From Chryseosolibacter sp044507775 (GTDB lineage: Bacteria; Bacteroidota; Bacteroidia; Cytophagales; Cyclobacteriaceae), in NCBI GenBank assembly GCA_044507775.1, contig JBIQIY010000008.1, positions 140,255 to 204,254 on the forward strand: 64,000 bases of DNA, written 5' to 3'. The notes under the pieces are model-generated. The model made no database searches. It was not told the origin of the DNA and was given only the letters and a program-made list of their open reading frames with translations. Of the stretch, positions 10,555-18,829 are shown piece after piece. Position numbers and translations under genes: made by a program. Numbering within the stretch: the stretch's first letter is position 1; every line of letters starts with the position of its first letter.

Positions 10555-11318
10555 TGGTTTCCAAAGGCGAAATAAAGGCGCTTCTTCACTACCCTACCAA
10601 TCGCATCGATGTTTCGAGCGCCGATTACGCAACCATTGGGCAAAACGCCTGGAATACTTTGATTTCGCCGAGGTATCGTGACATCCAAAACTACTTTCAG
10701 TTTCGCGGAAGTCTCGATTCCGAACGCCCATACTTTGTTTCTGCGGATCTTGTGGACAATGTTTCAGGAAAGCGATCCTACGTTGTACTTTTTAAAAGAG
10801 GAGCGAGTGGGTGGATTGAATTCATATCGCCCGACAAGGCTTCATTTGTTAGAATGTCTGGTATTGATATAAACACTATTGACTACTACGTGGATTCCAA
10901 AATATGGGAACCAATTCAAAATTTGGCCGGCTACAACAAGTTTCCTGTCGGCGCAACCGATCTGGAAGGGAAGTGGACGAACAATTTTTCGGGCATGACG
11001 CAATATGTCAATGTGTATACCGGAATGGATGCCGGCATGGATACGCATTCTTCAACAGAGGTATTTGCCTTCACAGGGAATTCCTACACCTGGAATCTAA
11101 GTTCTGCCAGCGGCATGGTGGGCAACCTCAAGTTCCAGGGTGCTAAATCTTCAGGGACTTTTTCACTGGTCTCAAACTGGCAGATAAAGTTCTCCGACAT
11201 TGAGGGGAAACCCAAAACGTACAATGCTTACTTTTCCTGCGTGAAGGGTGCCCGAATACTTTGGCTTGAAGATGCGGCATATACAATTGGCTACACGGGT
11301 TACGGCAAGGGCGGATAG
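10554..11318 (+). CDS. Probable C-terminal half of the same gene, or a coupled small protein
   Basis: 254 aa if started at the ATG that shares its A with the upstream TAA stop (10552-10556, TAATG). A TTG six bases earlier is also in frame but less likely. The protein has no signal peptide, unlike the others in this run. It opens with VSKGEIKALLHYPTNRIDV and contains another lipocalin-like start (LEGKWTNNFSG) followed by antiparallel-strand-like sequence. Read through from the previous gene, it would supply the C-terminal domain of a larger exported protein. The convergent flavoprotein gene ends 45 bp downstream. Function unknown. Confidence 0.7.
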   Translation: MVSKGEIKALLHYPTNRIDVSSADYATIGQNAWNTLISPRYRDIQNYFQFRGSLDSERPYFVSADLVDNVSGKRSYVVLFKRGASGWIEFISPDKASFVRMSGIDINTIDYYVDSKIWEPIQNLAGYNKFPVGATDLEGKWTNNFSGMTQYVNVYTGMDAGMDTHSSTEVFAFTGNSYTWNLSSASGMVGNLKFQGAKSSGTFSLVSNWQIKFSDIEGKPKTYNAYFSCVKGARILWLEDAAYTIGYTGYGKGG

Positions 11319-11362
11319 ACCACGCCAAGGCCATGGCTTCTTCTCAAGTCGAATGCGGTCGA

Positions 11363-12271
11363 CTACACGAACGCGTCCATTACCATTTCCTTGTTCAGCA
11401 TGGCTCCCGCTGCGGTGCCCATAGCGACGGCATTGGCCACTGTGCGCATCCGTGTCGTATTGTCTCCGCACGCATAAACGCCCTCGACGGTCGTCCGCTG
11501 CGTGGGATCGATCTTTACGTAGCCATCCTCAGTCATTTCACATCCTAACAAGGCCGGGATGTCGCAATGTTGAGCAAGCTGTGGTCTGGTATACAACGCT
11601 TTGACAGGAGCCGACTTGCCATCCTTGAAAATGATCTTTTCCAGGTAGCCCTCCCGATGCTGAAGCCTTTCAATTTCGTCTTCGATCACAGGAATGTTGT
11701 GACGATCGAGCTTTTCTTTCTGATCCTTTGTCAACGTCGATGGTCCATTTGTGTACACGGACAAATCCTTCGTCCAATTTGAAATCAATGCTGAAAACTC
11801 GAAAGCGTATTCCCCGTTGCCGAGGATACCGGTGCGTTCGTTTCGCACCTCGTATCCATGGCAATACGGGCAATGAATGACCGACTTTCCCCAGCACTCT
11901 TCAACACCCGGGATTTCGGGAAGGAGGTCACGGATGCCCGTGGCGAAAATTAATTTCCGCGCGACAACGGTGGCGTTTCCTTCCATTGTGACGTAAAACC
12001 GGTCGTCTTTTTTCTCAGCAGCTACGGCAAGTCCGTCGAAGAACTCAACTGTCTTGTAAGCTTCGACTTGTTGTCGCGCAATCGCGGAGATCTCGCCCGG
12101 GATTTTTCCATCCTGGGTAACGAAGTTGTGCGAGTGTGGCGTGAAGCGGTTACATGGTTTTCCGCTGTCGATGATTAGAACTTTCCGCAGGGAGCGTCCT
12201 AGTGCCATGCCCGCCGCGAGGCCGGAGTAACTGCCACCGATTATTATTACATCATAATTTGTTGTTGTCAT
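11363..12271 (-). CDS. NAD(P)/FAD-dependent oxidoreductase, thioredoxin reductase-like
   Basis: 302 aa from the ATG at 12269-12271; the longer open frame upstream has no family-like sequence and crosses the next gene. The N-terminal FAD Rossmann motif is VIIIGGSYSGLAAG (residues 8-21), a redox pair CPYC is at C134-C137, a central NAD(P)-binding segment begins near GILGNGEYAFE, and the C-terminal FAD motif is YACGDNTTR. Length and layout match the TrxB-like family, which passes electrons from NADPH through FAD to a disulfide; whether the partner is thioredoxin is not shown. The small membrane gene lies 34 bp upstream on the same strand, consistent with an operon. Confidence 0.93.
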   Translation of the reverse strand: MTTTNYDVIIIGGSYSGLAAGMALGRSLRKVLIIDSGKPCNRFTPHSHNFVTQDGKIPGEISAIARQQVEAYKTVEFFDGLAVAAEKKDDRFYVTMEGNATVVARKLIFATGIRDLLPEIPGVEECWGKSVIHCPYCHGYEVRNERTGILGNGEYAFEFSALISNWTKDLSVYTNGPSTLTKDQKEKLDRHNIPVIEDEIERLQHREGYLEKIIFKDGKSAPVKALYTRPQLAQHCDIPALLGCEMTEDGYVKIDPTQRTTVEGVYACGDNTTRMRTVANAVAMGTAAGAMLNKEMVMDAFV

Positions 12272-12305
12272 GTGGCCGGGGTTAAGTCGGATAAACGCAC
12301 TGGAT

Positions 12306-12530
12306 TTATTTTTTGTTCGCTGATGCGGAAAACAATCTGATGACGGAATCCACAAATGGCACGCCCGCGAACACAATCCACGGCACCAGTGATACGGTGA
12401 GGAGGAATGTCCTTTGGTACAACGGTAGCACGGACAAAGGTTCACCGAGAAAATACAGGAACAGGGTGATGGAAGGGTAGATGACCGCCCAGATCTTCAG
12501 CGATGCGATTAGTTTCATTTTGGTTTTCAT
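12306..12530 (-). CDS. Small two-helix membrane protein
   Basis: 74 aa with two hydrophobic segments, about residues 10-30 and 40-62, separated by a short polar turn and ending in a Lys/Ala/Ser tail (SASANKK). It has two possible starts (MKTKMKL), of which the first fits spacing. It is co-oriented with and 34 bp upstream of the TrxR-like flavoprotein and is probably co-transcribed. The pattern resembles small Bacteroidota inner-membrane proteins of unknown function (DUF2798-type proteins share this size and topology, but I cannot confirm that family). Confidence 0.7.
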   Translation of the reverse strand: MKTKMKLIASLKIWAVIYPSITLFLYFLGEPLSVLPLYQRTFLLTVSLVPWIVFAGVPFVDSVIRLFSASANKK

Positions 12531-12623
12531 ATACTTTGCTCTTTTTGATTGTTAATTAAGCTGATGCAAAAGTACACGTGACCGAAACGGAGGAGATAGG
12601 ACAAAAATCGAATGGTATGGGAC

Positions 12624-13478
12624 TTACCGAAAATTCTGACGAAACATCTCCGGCGTGAAACCGGTGTGTTTCTTGAAAAACCGGATGAAATAGGAGACAT
12701 CCTCAAAGCCTAAATGATAAGCAATCTGATTCACCTGGTTCGAGGTGGCCAGTAGATATCGCCTCGCTTCCAGGATGATATGGTCGTCGATCAGTTCAGC
12801 CGCCCTCTTCCTTAGCAGGGTTTTTGTAATCGAATTGAGCTGAAAGGGTGACAGATTGAGTTCCTCCGCATAGTGCGATACCTGCTTGTGTGCCGGGATA
12901 TCTTTTTCGAGTAGCTCCAGGAAATCGTAGAGACGTTCCTGCGCGTAGTCATTGCGTTTGTCGCGACTGACGTCCCGATGCTGTCGCTGCCTGGCAAGCT
13001 CAACAAGAATGATAGAAAGATTGGCCCGGATGATTTCCAGGAACCCTTCGTTTTGATCTTTGTATTCTTCATGCATCGAGGCGAGGATACGCTGAAGTTT
13101 GTCGGATGTACTTGCCTTCAGTTGGCAAAAGTTGCCCGCGCCATTTCTTAGAATGGAGTCCTTGCCTTGGGAATGAATCAAGTCTTTTCCGAATTCCATC
13201 AGATAGCCCTGGCTGCGTTTCTTTAATTCGAGGCGGTGGACTTGTCCGGGGCGCAATACAAAGATTGCATCGTCTGTGACCGGGTGCGGGACAAAATCGA
13301 TCTCGTGATTTCCGCTGCCCTTTTTTAAGGCCAGCATGAAATAGAAATCGTGACGGTGGCGATCCTGGACCATGTCTTTGCCCCCAAGCACTTCCGCAAT
13401 CGTTCTGATCTTAAACCCATCGACAACGGTAGGCCTGGTTTGCACGGGTTTGATCGACCTTACCGGGATGTTTTTCAT
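12624..13478 (-). CDS. AraC-family transcriptional regulator
   Basis: 284 aa from ATG 13476-13478 (MKNIPVRSIK); an upstream in-frame ATG at 13514 gives a non-conserved extension. The N-terminal cupin-like sensing domain includes DRHRHDFYFMLALKKGSG and the typical LRPGQVH motif. The C-terminal double HTH is recognisable from LNLSPFQLN and the signature LGFEDVSYFIRFFKKHTGFTPEMFR. Such proteins bind a small ligand and activate nearby genes. It lies upstream of the small membrane protein and flavoprotein and diverges from the MDR oxidoreductase (132 bp gap), so either could be its target. Confidence 0.94.
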   Translation of the reverse strand: MKNIPVRSIKPVQTRPTVVDGFKIRTIAEVLGGKDMVQDRHRHDFYFMLALKKGSGNHEIDFVPHPVTDDAIFVLRPGQVHRLELKKRSQGYLMEFGKDLIHSQGKDSILRNGAGNFCQLKASTSDKLQRILASMHEEYKDQNEGFLEIIRANLSIILVELARQRQHRDVSRDKRNDYAQERLYDFLELLEKDIPAHKQVSHYAEELNLSPFQLNSITKTLLRKRAAELIDDHIILEARRYLLATSNQVNQIAYHLGFEDVSYFIRFFKKHTGFTPEMFRQNFR

Positions 13479-13610
13479 AAAGGATAATATTCCGAAGATA
13501 ACATTTAAATGCATTCTGGTACTCTGGAAGATTTCGATTAATTTAGATACTGCTGGGTGCTTTGCGGTGGCCTATATGAGTTTGACCAGGGATTGTTTTA
13601 CTAGACGAAT

Positions 13611-14570
13611 ATGAAAGCAGTAGTTTATGAACGGTACGGATCACCCGATGTCCTGGAATTGAAAGATATTGACAAGCCTGTGCCCAGGGAAAATGAAGTA
13701 CTGATAAAGATACATGCAACTACGGTAACAGCGGGGGACTGGAGAATGCGTAAGCCGGACCCGTTTCTTGCCCGACTCTTTAACGGCCTCTTCAAGCCCA
13801 GAAGAGTGAAGGTCCTGGGCTTTGAGCTCGCAGGTGTTGTCGAGGAAGTTGGCAGAAACGTTAAGTCATTCAAAGCCGGCGATCCGGTTTTTGCATCGTG
13901 CGGTCTAAGGTTTGGTGGCTATGCCTCCTACACCTGCCTTCCTGAAAGCGATCTGATTGCGATAAAACCTTCGAATATGACTTTTGAGCAGGCGGCCACG
14001 GTTCCGGTTGGCGGCTTGACTGCCCTGCGACTGTTGAAACAAAGTCAGATTAAGAACGGCGACCAGGTAATGATCTACGGGGCCTCCGGAAGCGTGGGTA
14101 CTTTTGCAGTACAGATTGCGAAAGCGTACGGCGCAACGGTTACGGCGGTATGCAGCACGGCAAACGTAAAGCTGGTCCAGGAGCTCGGCGCCGAACAAGT
14201 CATTGACTACACAAAAGAAGATTATACGAAACAAGCCGCGCGCTTTGATATTGTTTTGGATGCCGTTGGGAAAGCGTCGCGGTCAGCGTGTAAGCGATTG
14301 CTGAGGCCGGACGGCAGATACGTGTCGGTGACGGGAACTCCAAAAGAGAATCCCGGTGACTTGATCGAATTGAAGGATCTCATTGAGGCCGGTAGGTTAA
14401 CCACGGTTATCGACCGGACTTATACGCTCGAGCAAATCAGGGAGGCACATGCGTACGTTGAATCGTTTCGAAAGAAGGGGAATGTAGTGGTAAAAGTAGC
14501 GTGCGCTAAAGCGGAACGTCCATCTTCTTGTGCAACTTCCGGTGTATCTGCCGATCCAACAAATGCATGA
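13611..14570 (+). CDS. NAD(P)-dependent zinc-independent alcohol dehydrogenase / quinone oxidoreductase (MDR)
   Basis: 319 aa. The GroES-like N-terminal part (MKAVVYERYGSPDVLEL, LGFELAGVVEEVG) is followed by a Rossmann domain with GASGSVGTFAVQIAKAYGA. No structural zinc Cys cluster is seen, which places it in the quinone oxidoreductase (QOR/Zta1-like) branch, NADPH-dependent reductases of quinones or enones. The family usually ends around GNVVVKV; here a further 21 residues (ACAKAERPSS...) are encoded by bases complementary to the last codons of the MFS gene. One base fewer in the AAAA run before that point would give an immediate TAG, so the tail may stem from an indel. Divergent from the AraC regulator. 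Confidence 0.92.
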   Translation: MKAVVYERYGSPDVLELKDIDKPVPRENEVLIKIHATTVTAGDWRMRKPDPFLARLFNGLFKPRRVKVLGFELAGVVEEVGRNVKSFKAGDPVFASCGLRFGGYASYTCLPESDLIAIKPSNMTFEQAATVPVGGLTALRLLKQSQIKNGDQVMIYGASGSVGTFAVQIAKAYGATVTAVCSTANVKLVQELGAEQVIDYTKEDYTKQAARFDIVLDAVGKASRSACKRLLRPDGRYVSVTGTPKENPGDLIELKDLIEAGRLTTVIDRTYTLEQIREAHAYVESFRKKGNVVVKVACAKAERPSSCATSGVSADPTNA

Positions 14571-15762
14571 GGAAAATTGCAACCACACCTGTTCCCGCCA
14601 CAACGTATCCAACTGTATCGTAGTGTACCAATAGCCCGTTGGGTTGTTGGATGACAATCAGCCCCGCGATGGCGGACGCAATTCCACCAGAAATCTGCTG
14701 CACGGAAGAGTTCACACTCATAAAGGCTCCGCGATCTTGCTGTGAAGGGACAGCCGTAAGCAACGCCGAAGCGGAAATAATTCGCGATGAGATCGCCGCG
14801 AACATGATCACACTCAATGTGGTCACGAGCCAGAACGGAGAAATTCCCAGGTTCGAATAGTAGATGACGGTAATCATGCTGACGATGGACCCAGCCAGAA
14901 ACACTTTGAACTTGCCGACACTGTCGCTGACTTTGCCGATGACGGGTCCGAAGAAGATGGAGCATCCGCCCGTGATCGTATACATCAAGGGCAGGTCGTC
15001 GATAGCGATACCTGCGTTGTTTGTGCTGAACGCAGTAGCGAAAGGCATCATCATGAAGCCGCCGGTGGCGAGCAGCACGGTGGCAAGGAAACCTTGTAAA
15101 TAGTCGCGTCTCGAGACAACGGTTGCGAGGTGTTGCAGCGGGTTTCGTTCTGACTTGATTTTCAGGTGCCCCGTGACAGGCTTGACATAAACGAGTATCA
15201 CAATGCCGACGGCAATTGAAAAGCTGACGATCATCACGAACGGCGAATGCCATCCATAGTGATTGGCCAGCCAGAGCCCGATGGGAAGGCCCAGCACCTG
15301 ACTTGCGGCAAACGCCATTTGGACGAAGCCCATGACACGTCCGCGCATTTCCAGTCGGAATAGGTCGGTGACAATGGCAAATGTTATGGACCCGATAACG
15401 CCGCCAAAGATACCGGTGATGATCCTCGCGACGAGCAACTCCTGGTAATCATGAGCGATCGCGCACATGCATGTCCCTGCCACGAAGCCGACGTAGAAAA
15501 ACAAAAGAAGTTTCTTCCGGTCGAACCTGTCGGCGAATCCTGCGGCGAGTAGCCCCGAGGCGCCGGCGCTGAATGCATAGGCCGACACCACCCACCCGAA
15601 TTGCTGCGGCTGAATATCGAGCTCTTTCAGCAGTATCGCGCCTAATGGCGAAAGCACCATGAAGTCGAGAATAATGGTGAACTGCAAAATTGCCAGGATG
15701 GCGATAATGAATATCTGGTAACGACTGAATGTAGGTTTATCTGGGCTTGCGGATTGAGTCAT
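14506..15762 (-). CDS. MFS transporter (DHA1-like drug/metabolite exporter)
   Basis: 418 aa with about 12 hydrophobic segments. The loop between helices 2 and 3 carries the MFS signature region GFADRFDRKKLLLFF, and helix 1 contains the LDFMVLSPLG motif typical of AraJ/DHA1-type Bacteroidota exporters. These are proton-coupled exporters in the inner membrane; the substrate is not deducible. Its 3' end overlaps the MDR oxidoreductase gene by 65 bp in convergent orientation. Confidence 0.93.
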   Translation of the reverse strand: MTQSASPDKPTFSRYQIFIIAILAILQFTIILDFMVLSPLGAILLKELDIQPQQFGWVVSAYAFSAGASGLLAAGFADRFDRKKLLLFFYVGFVAGTCMCAIAHDYQELLVARIITGIFGGVIGSITFAIVTDLFRLEMRGRVMGFVQMAFAASQVLGLPIGLWLANHYGWHSPFVMIVSFSIAVGIVILVYVKPVTGHLKIKSERNPLQHLATVVSRRDYLQGFLATVLLATGGFMMMPFATAFSTNNAGIAIDDLPLMYTITGGCSIFFGPVIGKVSDSVGKFKVFLAGSIVSMITVIYYSNLGISPFWLVTTLSVIMFAAISSRIISASALLTAVPSQQDRGAFMSVNSSVQQISGGIASAIAGLIVIQQPNGLLVHYDTVGYVVAGTGVVAIFLMHLLDRQIHRKLHKKMDVPL

Positions 15763-16203
15763 GTTTGTTCAATGTAGTCGATGTGTGGTCATTCCTTAAT
15801 GGCCCTGACGATCTTGCTAACGGTTCGCATCCTGGCTCTTGAGAATTCAAATAAATGAACGATCATCCATTAATCTATGCTTTTATCTATTCTTTAATTT
15901 TCTATGAGCCGCCGTCGCCAGGCCCTCCCACACCCCGTCATCCCACCTATGCGTACGCTTCGGCGGGCAGGCCTGAGCGGGCGCCGCAACGCCTAGCGAG
16001 GGCAAGTGTATAAGCGCTGAGGCCAATGAAGCTTTAGCGTAGGCGGGAAGGAGCTCCAACCAGAAACCGCCTCTGAAACAAAACATCATCGCATTCAACC
16101 CTGATTTTTTCGGGTAATCGAATTTATTGGAAGAATTCTCCAGCTGCTTGACACCACCTGTTCTGCGATGACGTTAGATTCGGGATATTGAAAACAAAAC
16201 CCG
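15763..16203. other. Intergenic region with a dispersed repeat copy
   Basis: 441 bp without a convincing gene. It should hold the promoters for the MFS gene (minus) and the AHSA1 gene (plus). The middle is GC-rich and contains one copy of the CGTCATCC...TGAGC repeat (see 15936-15978) followed by a degenerate palindromic tail. Confidence 0.6.
15936..15978 (+). repeat. Dispersed CGTCATCC-TGAGC repeat, stem-loop-insert form (copy 1)
   Basis: 43 bp beginning CGTCATCC and ending TGAGC. Between these lies a 30 bp insert whose ends can pair (CCACC... with ...GGCGGG, loop containing TACGCTTC). Copies of exactly the same length occur at 63299-63341 and 63857-63899, about 47 kb away, with compensating T/C differences in the stem. 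It lies between genes. Confidence 0.8.
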
Positions 16204-16713
16204 ATGATTATGGCAGTAACAACAGAAGCACAAGTGAAGAAGGATCTTGCCAATGAGAAGATCAGCATTACGCGTCACTACGATTTCGCCCCGCAACGTG
16301 TGTGGGATGCCTGGACGAACTCAGAAATTTTGGACCGCTGGTGGGCGCCAGAGCCGTGGAAGGCAGAGACCCGGGAATTTGATTTCAAAGTCGGCGGCAC
16401 GTGGCACTACGCCATGGTGGGCCCCAATGAAGAGCGACACTGGGCACGTCTCGACTACAACAGAATCGACAGTCCGAAAAGCTTTGATGCCACGGACGCT
16501 TTTTCCGACGAAAATGGCGAGCCGTCTAGTGAGATGCCTTCGACCAACTGGCACGTCGAATTTAATCCTGCCGGAAATGGCACAGACCTCCGTGTCGATG
16601 TAGTTGGGTCACAACCAGGCACTATCAATAAAATGCTCGAGATGGGCTTTGAGGAAGGGTTCAAGGCGGGTCTCGATAATCTCGAGGAGCACCTTGAGCG
16701 CAATAAGCGTTGA
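16204..16713 (+). CDS. SRPBCC / AHSA1-like domain protein
   Basis: 169 aa (alternative start ATG at 16210). The fold is recognisable from ITRHYDFAPQRVWDAWTN, WWAPEPWKAE and the closing long helix MLEMGFEEGFKAGLDNLEEHL, typical of the AHSA1/CalC branch of SRPBCC ligand-binding proteins. These bind hydrophobic ligands or act as small-molecule lyases/chaperone cofactors; the specific role is unknown. Soluble and cytoplasmic, followed by its own terminator. Confidence 0.93.
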   Translation: MIMAVTTEAQVKKDLANEKISITRHYDFAPQRVWDAWTNSEILDRWWAPEPWKAETREFDFKVGGTWHYAMVGPNEERHWARLDYNRIDSPKSFDATDAFSDENGEPSSEMPSTNWHVEFNPAGNGTDLRVDVVGSQPGTINKMLEMGFEEGFKAGLDNLEEHLERNKR

Positions 16714-16733
16714 ATCAGAACCTGAGATGAATT

Positions 16734-16768
16734 GCGTGGGAAGGTGACGTTGCCTTCCTGCGCTTTTT
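16734..16768 (+). terminator. Intrinsic terminator after the AHSA1 gene
   Basis: An 11-pair stem (GCGTGGGAAGG with CCTTCCTGCGC, including two G-T pairs), an 8-base loop and TTTTT at 16764-16768. It lies 20 bp downstream of the AHSA1 stop codon. Confidence 0.85.
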
Positions 16769-16827
16769 CATGCCAAAGAGAAATTTAGAAAGGGAAATTT
16801 TGGCGAGTGGACTTGAGCCCGGCGCCC

Positions 16828-17382
16828 TCACTCCCTTCTGCCATACCGCAAAAGAACTATCCCACACTCAAACTGCTGAGACGCCTTAAGCGTGAGAAAT
16901 AAGTTTTCTTTCAGCCTTCCGAAAATCTGCTCTCCATTGCCCGCAGCAAAAGGGTAAATCAGGAAGTAAAATTCATCCACGAGATCGTACTCAATTAGGG
17001 ACGACACGAACGAAACACCGCCGTAAACCATGATGTTCTTTCCGGGCTGTGACTTGATCCTCATGACCTCGGATTTCAGGTCGCCACCTAAAACCCTGGC
17101 GTTTTCCCACTTGCTGCTTTTTATCGTATTCGAGAAAGCGATCTTAGGGATTTCGGTGAGGCGCTTGCCCAATGTGTTGAATTCATCCGCGGGGTTCGCT
17201 GCAACCTCTGCCCAATAGGGAATAAATCCTTCGGTCGTGCTGCGACCAAGCAAGATGTCGTCAACATCTTCAAGATTTTCGATACAGAAGTCGGTGACCC
17301 CCTGGTCCCAAACTGAATCTCCTTGTTTGGACTTTACGAACCCGTCAACAGAGGCGGTCATTTGTAGTTTGATCTTTCTCAT
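16828..17382 (-). CDS. Dihydrofolate reductase-like protein (RibD C-terminal domain family)
   Basis: 184 aa. Hallmarks of the RibD_C/DHFR fold are MTASVDGFVKSK near the N-terminus, the ILLGRSTTEGF segment and the nucleotide-binding MVYGGVSFVSSLIEYDLVDEF. These are NADPH-binding reductases of unknown substrate, widespread as single-domain proteins and not the folate-cycle enzyme itself. The gene is convergent with the AHSA1 gene and stands alone. Confidence 0.93.
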   Translation of the reverse strand: MRKIKLQMTASVDGFVKSKQGDSVWDQGVTDFCIENLEDVDDILLGRSTTEGFIPYWAEVAANPADEFNTLGKRLTEIPKIAFSNTIKSSKWENARVLGGDLKSEVMRIKSQPGKNIMVYGGVSFVSSLIEYDLVDEFYFLIYPFAAGNGEQIFGRLKENLFLTLKASQQFECGIVLLRYGRRE

Positions 17383-17561
17383 AAAATTTCATGTTTGCGA
17401 TTTAATTATGATCTGCCATTTGTTCCAACTGATGATACAAAGATCAGGAATGGCATCGAGATCAAAGGCTGCTGAACGCGACATTAAACGGGGCTGGTTG
17501 CGACAATCGTATAGGATGCGGGAAACGTCCCTTCCATTAGCCTTCGCCGTCAACGCCGCAC

Positions 17562-17591
17562 CTGATTCCTCGCGTGGAATGTTTATCTTTG
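17562..17591 (+). promoter_or_regulatory. Candidate Bacteroidota promoter for the PhnA-like gene
   Basis: TATCTTTG at 17584-17591 is a perfect match to the TAnnTTTG -7 element, with CTG (consensus TTG) 19 bases upstream at 17562-17564. Transcription would begin near 17598, only about 6 bases before the ATG at 17604, giving an almost leaderless mRNA. Confidence 0.6.
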
Positions 17592-17603
17592 CAAAAAAAA
17601 ATC

Positions 17604-17960
17604 ATGTCTGAATCTGTTCAATGTCCCAAATGTCAGTCCCCATACGGATATCCTACCGGTACCTCGATGATGTGCCCCGAGTGCGGCCACGAATGGAACC
17701 CGGACGAAAATATCGAAGCGGAGAACGCTGCGGAAGCCGCTGATTCAGTTGTCGTGAAAGATGCTAATGGAAATATGTTGCAGGATGGTGACACGGTTGT
17801 CCTCATCAAAGATCTGCCGGTGAAGGGTGCGCCCAAACCGATCAAGGCGGGCACCAAAGTCAAAAATATCAAACTCACCGGCGGAGACCACAACATCGAT
17901 TGCCGGATAGAAGGCTTCGGAGCCATGGCGCTTAAGTCCATCTATGTACGCAAGGGATAG
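17604..17960 (+). CDS. PhnA/YjdM-family zinc ribbon protein
   Basis: 118 aa from ATG 17604, set by the tightly placed upstream promoter element. The N-terminal zinc ribbon has the pairs CPKC and CPEC (CPKCQSPYGYPTG...MCPECGHEW), followed by the SH3-like PhnA domain (VVKDANGNMLQDGDTVVLIKDLPVKG). Despite the historical name, the family is not directly part of the C-P lyase; its role is unknown. The Arr-type gene follows 19 bp downstream, suggesting an operon. Confidence 0.95.
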   Translation: MSESVQCPKCQSPYGYPTGTSMMCPECGHEWNPDENIEAENAAEAADSVVVKDANGNMLQDGDTVVLIKDLPVKGAPKPIKAGTKVKNIKLTGGDHNIDCRIEGFGAMALKSIYVRKG

Positions 17961-17979
17961 CAGATTTACAAACGAGAGA

Positions 17980-18723
17980 ATGGAATTCACCCCCACCAAT
18001 CCGACCGTCAAACTGTGCCTTCAGGGCATGGCCATGGAAGAAAAAGGACAGACTGATGAAGGCCACAAGCTGCTTCACCAAGCCATGGATGAAGCGACGA
18101 ATGACTTTGAAAAATTCATTGCGGCGCATTGCCTGGCTCGCCCCCAAAAAAATATATCGGACCGATTACAATGGCTTGAAACATCCTTGCAGTACGCGCT
18201 GAAAATAAATGACGACACTGTCAGAAGTGCATTTACTTCATTGCATTCTGACATTGCGAGATGCTATGAAGACCTCGGACAGCCGGACAAGGCAAAGGAA
18301 CATCGCGATCTGGCCACTGCGTCCAAGGACATGCCGCTTCCGCAAGGCCCCTTCTTTCATGGGACGAAAGCTGATCTGAAGGTCGGCGATCTTCTAACCG
18401 CAGGGGGTAACTCTAACTACAAGGATGACCTGCGGATGAATCACATATATTTCACCGCGATGGTGAGCGGCGCGGGACTAGCCGCTACTTTGGCTAAGGG
18501 CGATGGTCGTGAACGTGTGTATGTAGTCGAGCCAACCGGAAGTTTCGAAAATGACCCAAATGTTACCGACAAGAAATTTCCAGGCAATCTCACGCGCTCA
18601 TTTCGCTCCGAAGCACCGTTGCGAATAGTAGGCGAAGTAACAGATTGGATGCGACAAACACCTGAGGAACTTCAGAAATGGCGCGAAAAGCTCGCCACTA
18701 ACAAAGGCGACATCATTAATTGA
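17980..18723 (+). CDS. arr: Rifampin ADP-ribosyltransferase (Arr) with an extra N-terminal helical domain
   Basis: 247 aa from ATG 17980. Residues about 122-247 match Arr along their length: GPFFHGTKADLKVGDLLT, NHIYFTAM, YVVEPTGSFENDPNVTDKKF, PLRIVGEVTDW. The known catalytic trio (His19, Tyr49, Asp84 in mycobacterial Arr) corresponds to H127, Y157 and D192 with identical spacing of 30 and 35. Arr transfers ADP-ribose from NAD+ to rifamycins and inactivates them. Arr is normally about 140 aa; here about 120 residues of TPR-like helices (QYALKINDDTVRSAFTSLHS, CYEDLGQPDKAKEHRDLA) precede it. This may change the target or report on a partner. An alternative start at 17944 overlaps the PhnA-like gene. 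Confidence 0.92.
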   Translation: MEFTPTNPTVKLCLQGMAMEEKGQTDEGHKLLHQAMDEATNDFEKFIAAHCLARPQKNISDRLQWLETSLQYALKINDDTVRSAFTSLHSDIARCYEDLGQPDKAKEHRDLATASKDMPLPQGPFFHGTKADLKVGDLLTAGGNSNYKDDLRMNHIYFTAMVSGAGLAATLAKGDGRERVYVVEPTGSFENDPNVTDKKFPGNLTRSFRSEAPLRIVGEVTDWMRQTPEELQKWREKLATNKGDIIN

Positions 18724-18752
18724 TTTCAAGAAGACTGCTTCAACCCCATTAG

Positions 18753-18804
18753 GTTGCCACAAATACACGAATCTCTTTGCGTGTTCTCGTGCATTCGTGG
18801 CAAC
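18753..18804. repeat. CCACGAAT-type inverted repeat downstream of the GxxExxY gene
   Basis: Arms of 16 bases (18753-18768 and 18789-18804) pair with two mismatches, starting GTTGCCAC and ending GTGGCAAC, around a 20-base loop. It sits between the stop codons of the convergent arr and GxxExxY genes and carries the same motif as the large repeat block on the other side of the GxxExxY gene. Confidence 0.85.
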
Positions 18805-18829
18805 TAGGTTTCTACATCGGATATCGCAT

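Noticed and set aside
11363..12445. Longer start for the TrxR-like flavoprotein at 12445
   Set aside because: The 58 extra residues overlap the small membrane gene and have no family-like sequence; the ATG at 12271 places the FAD motif at the usual distance from the N-terminus.
15883..16098. Small minus-strand ORF in the intergenic region
   Set aside because: It is a translation of the dispersed repeat and its palindromic tail.
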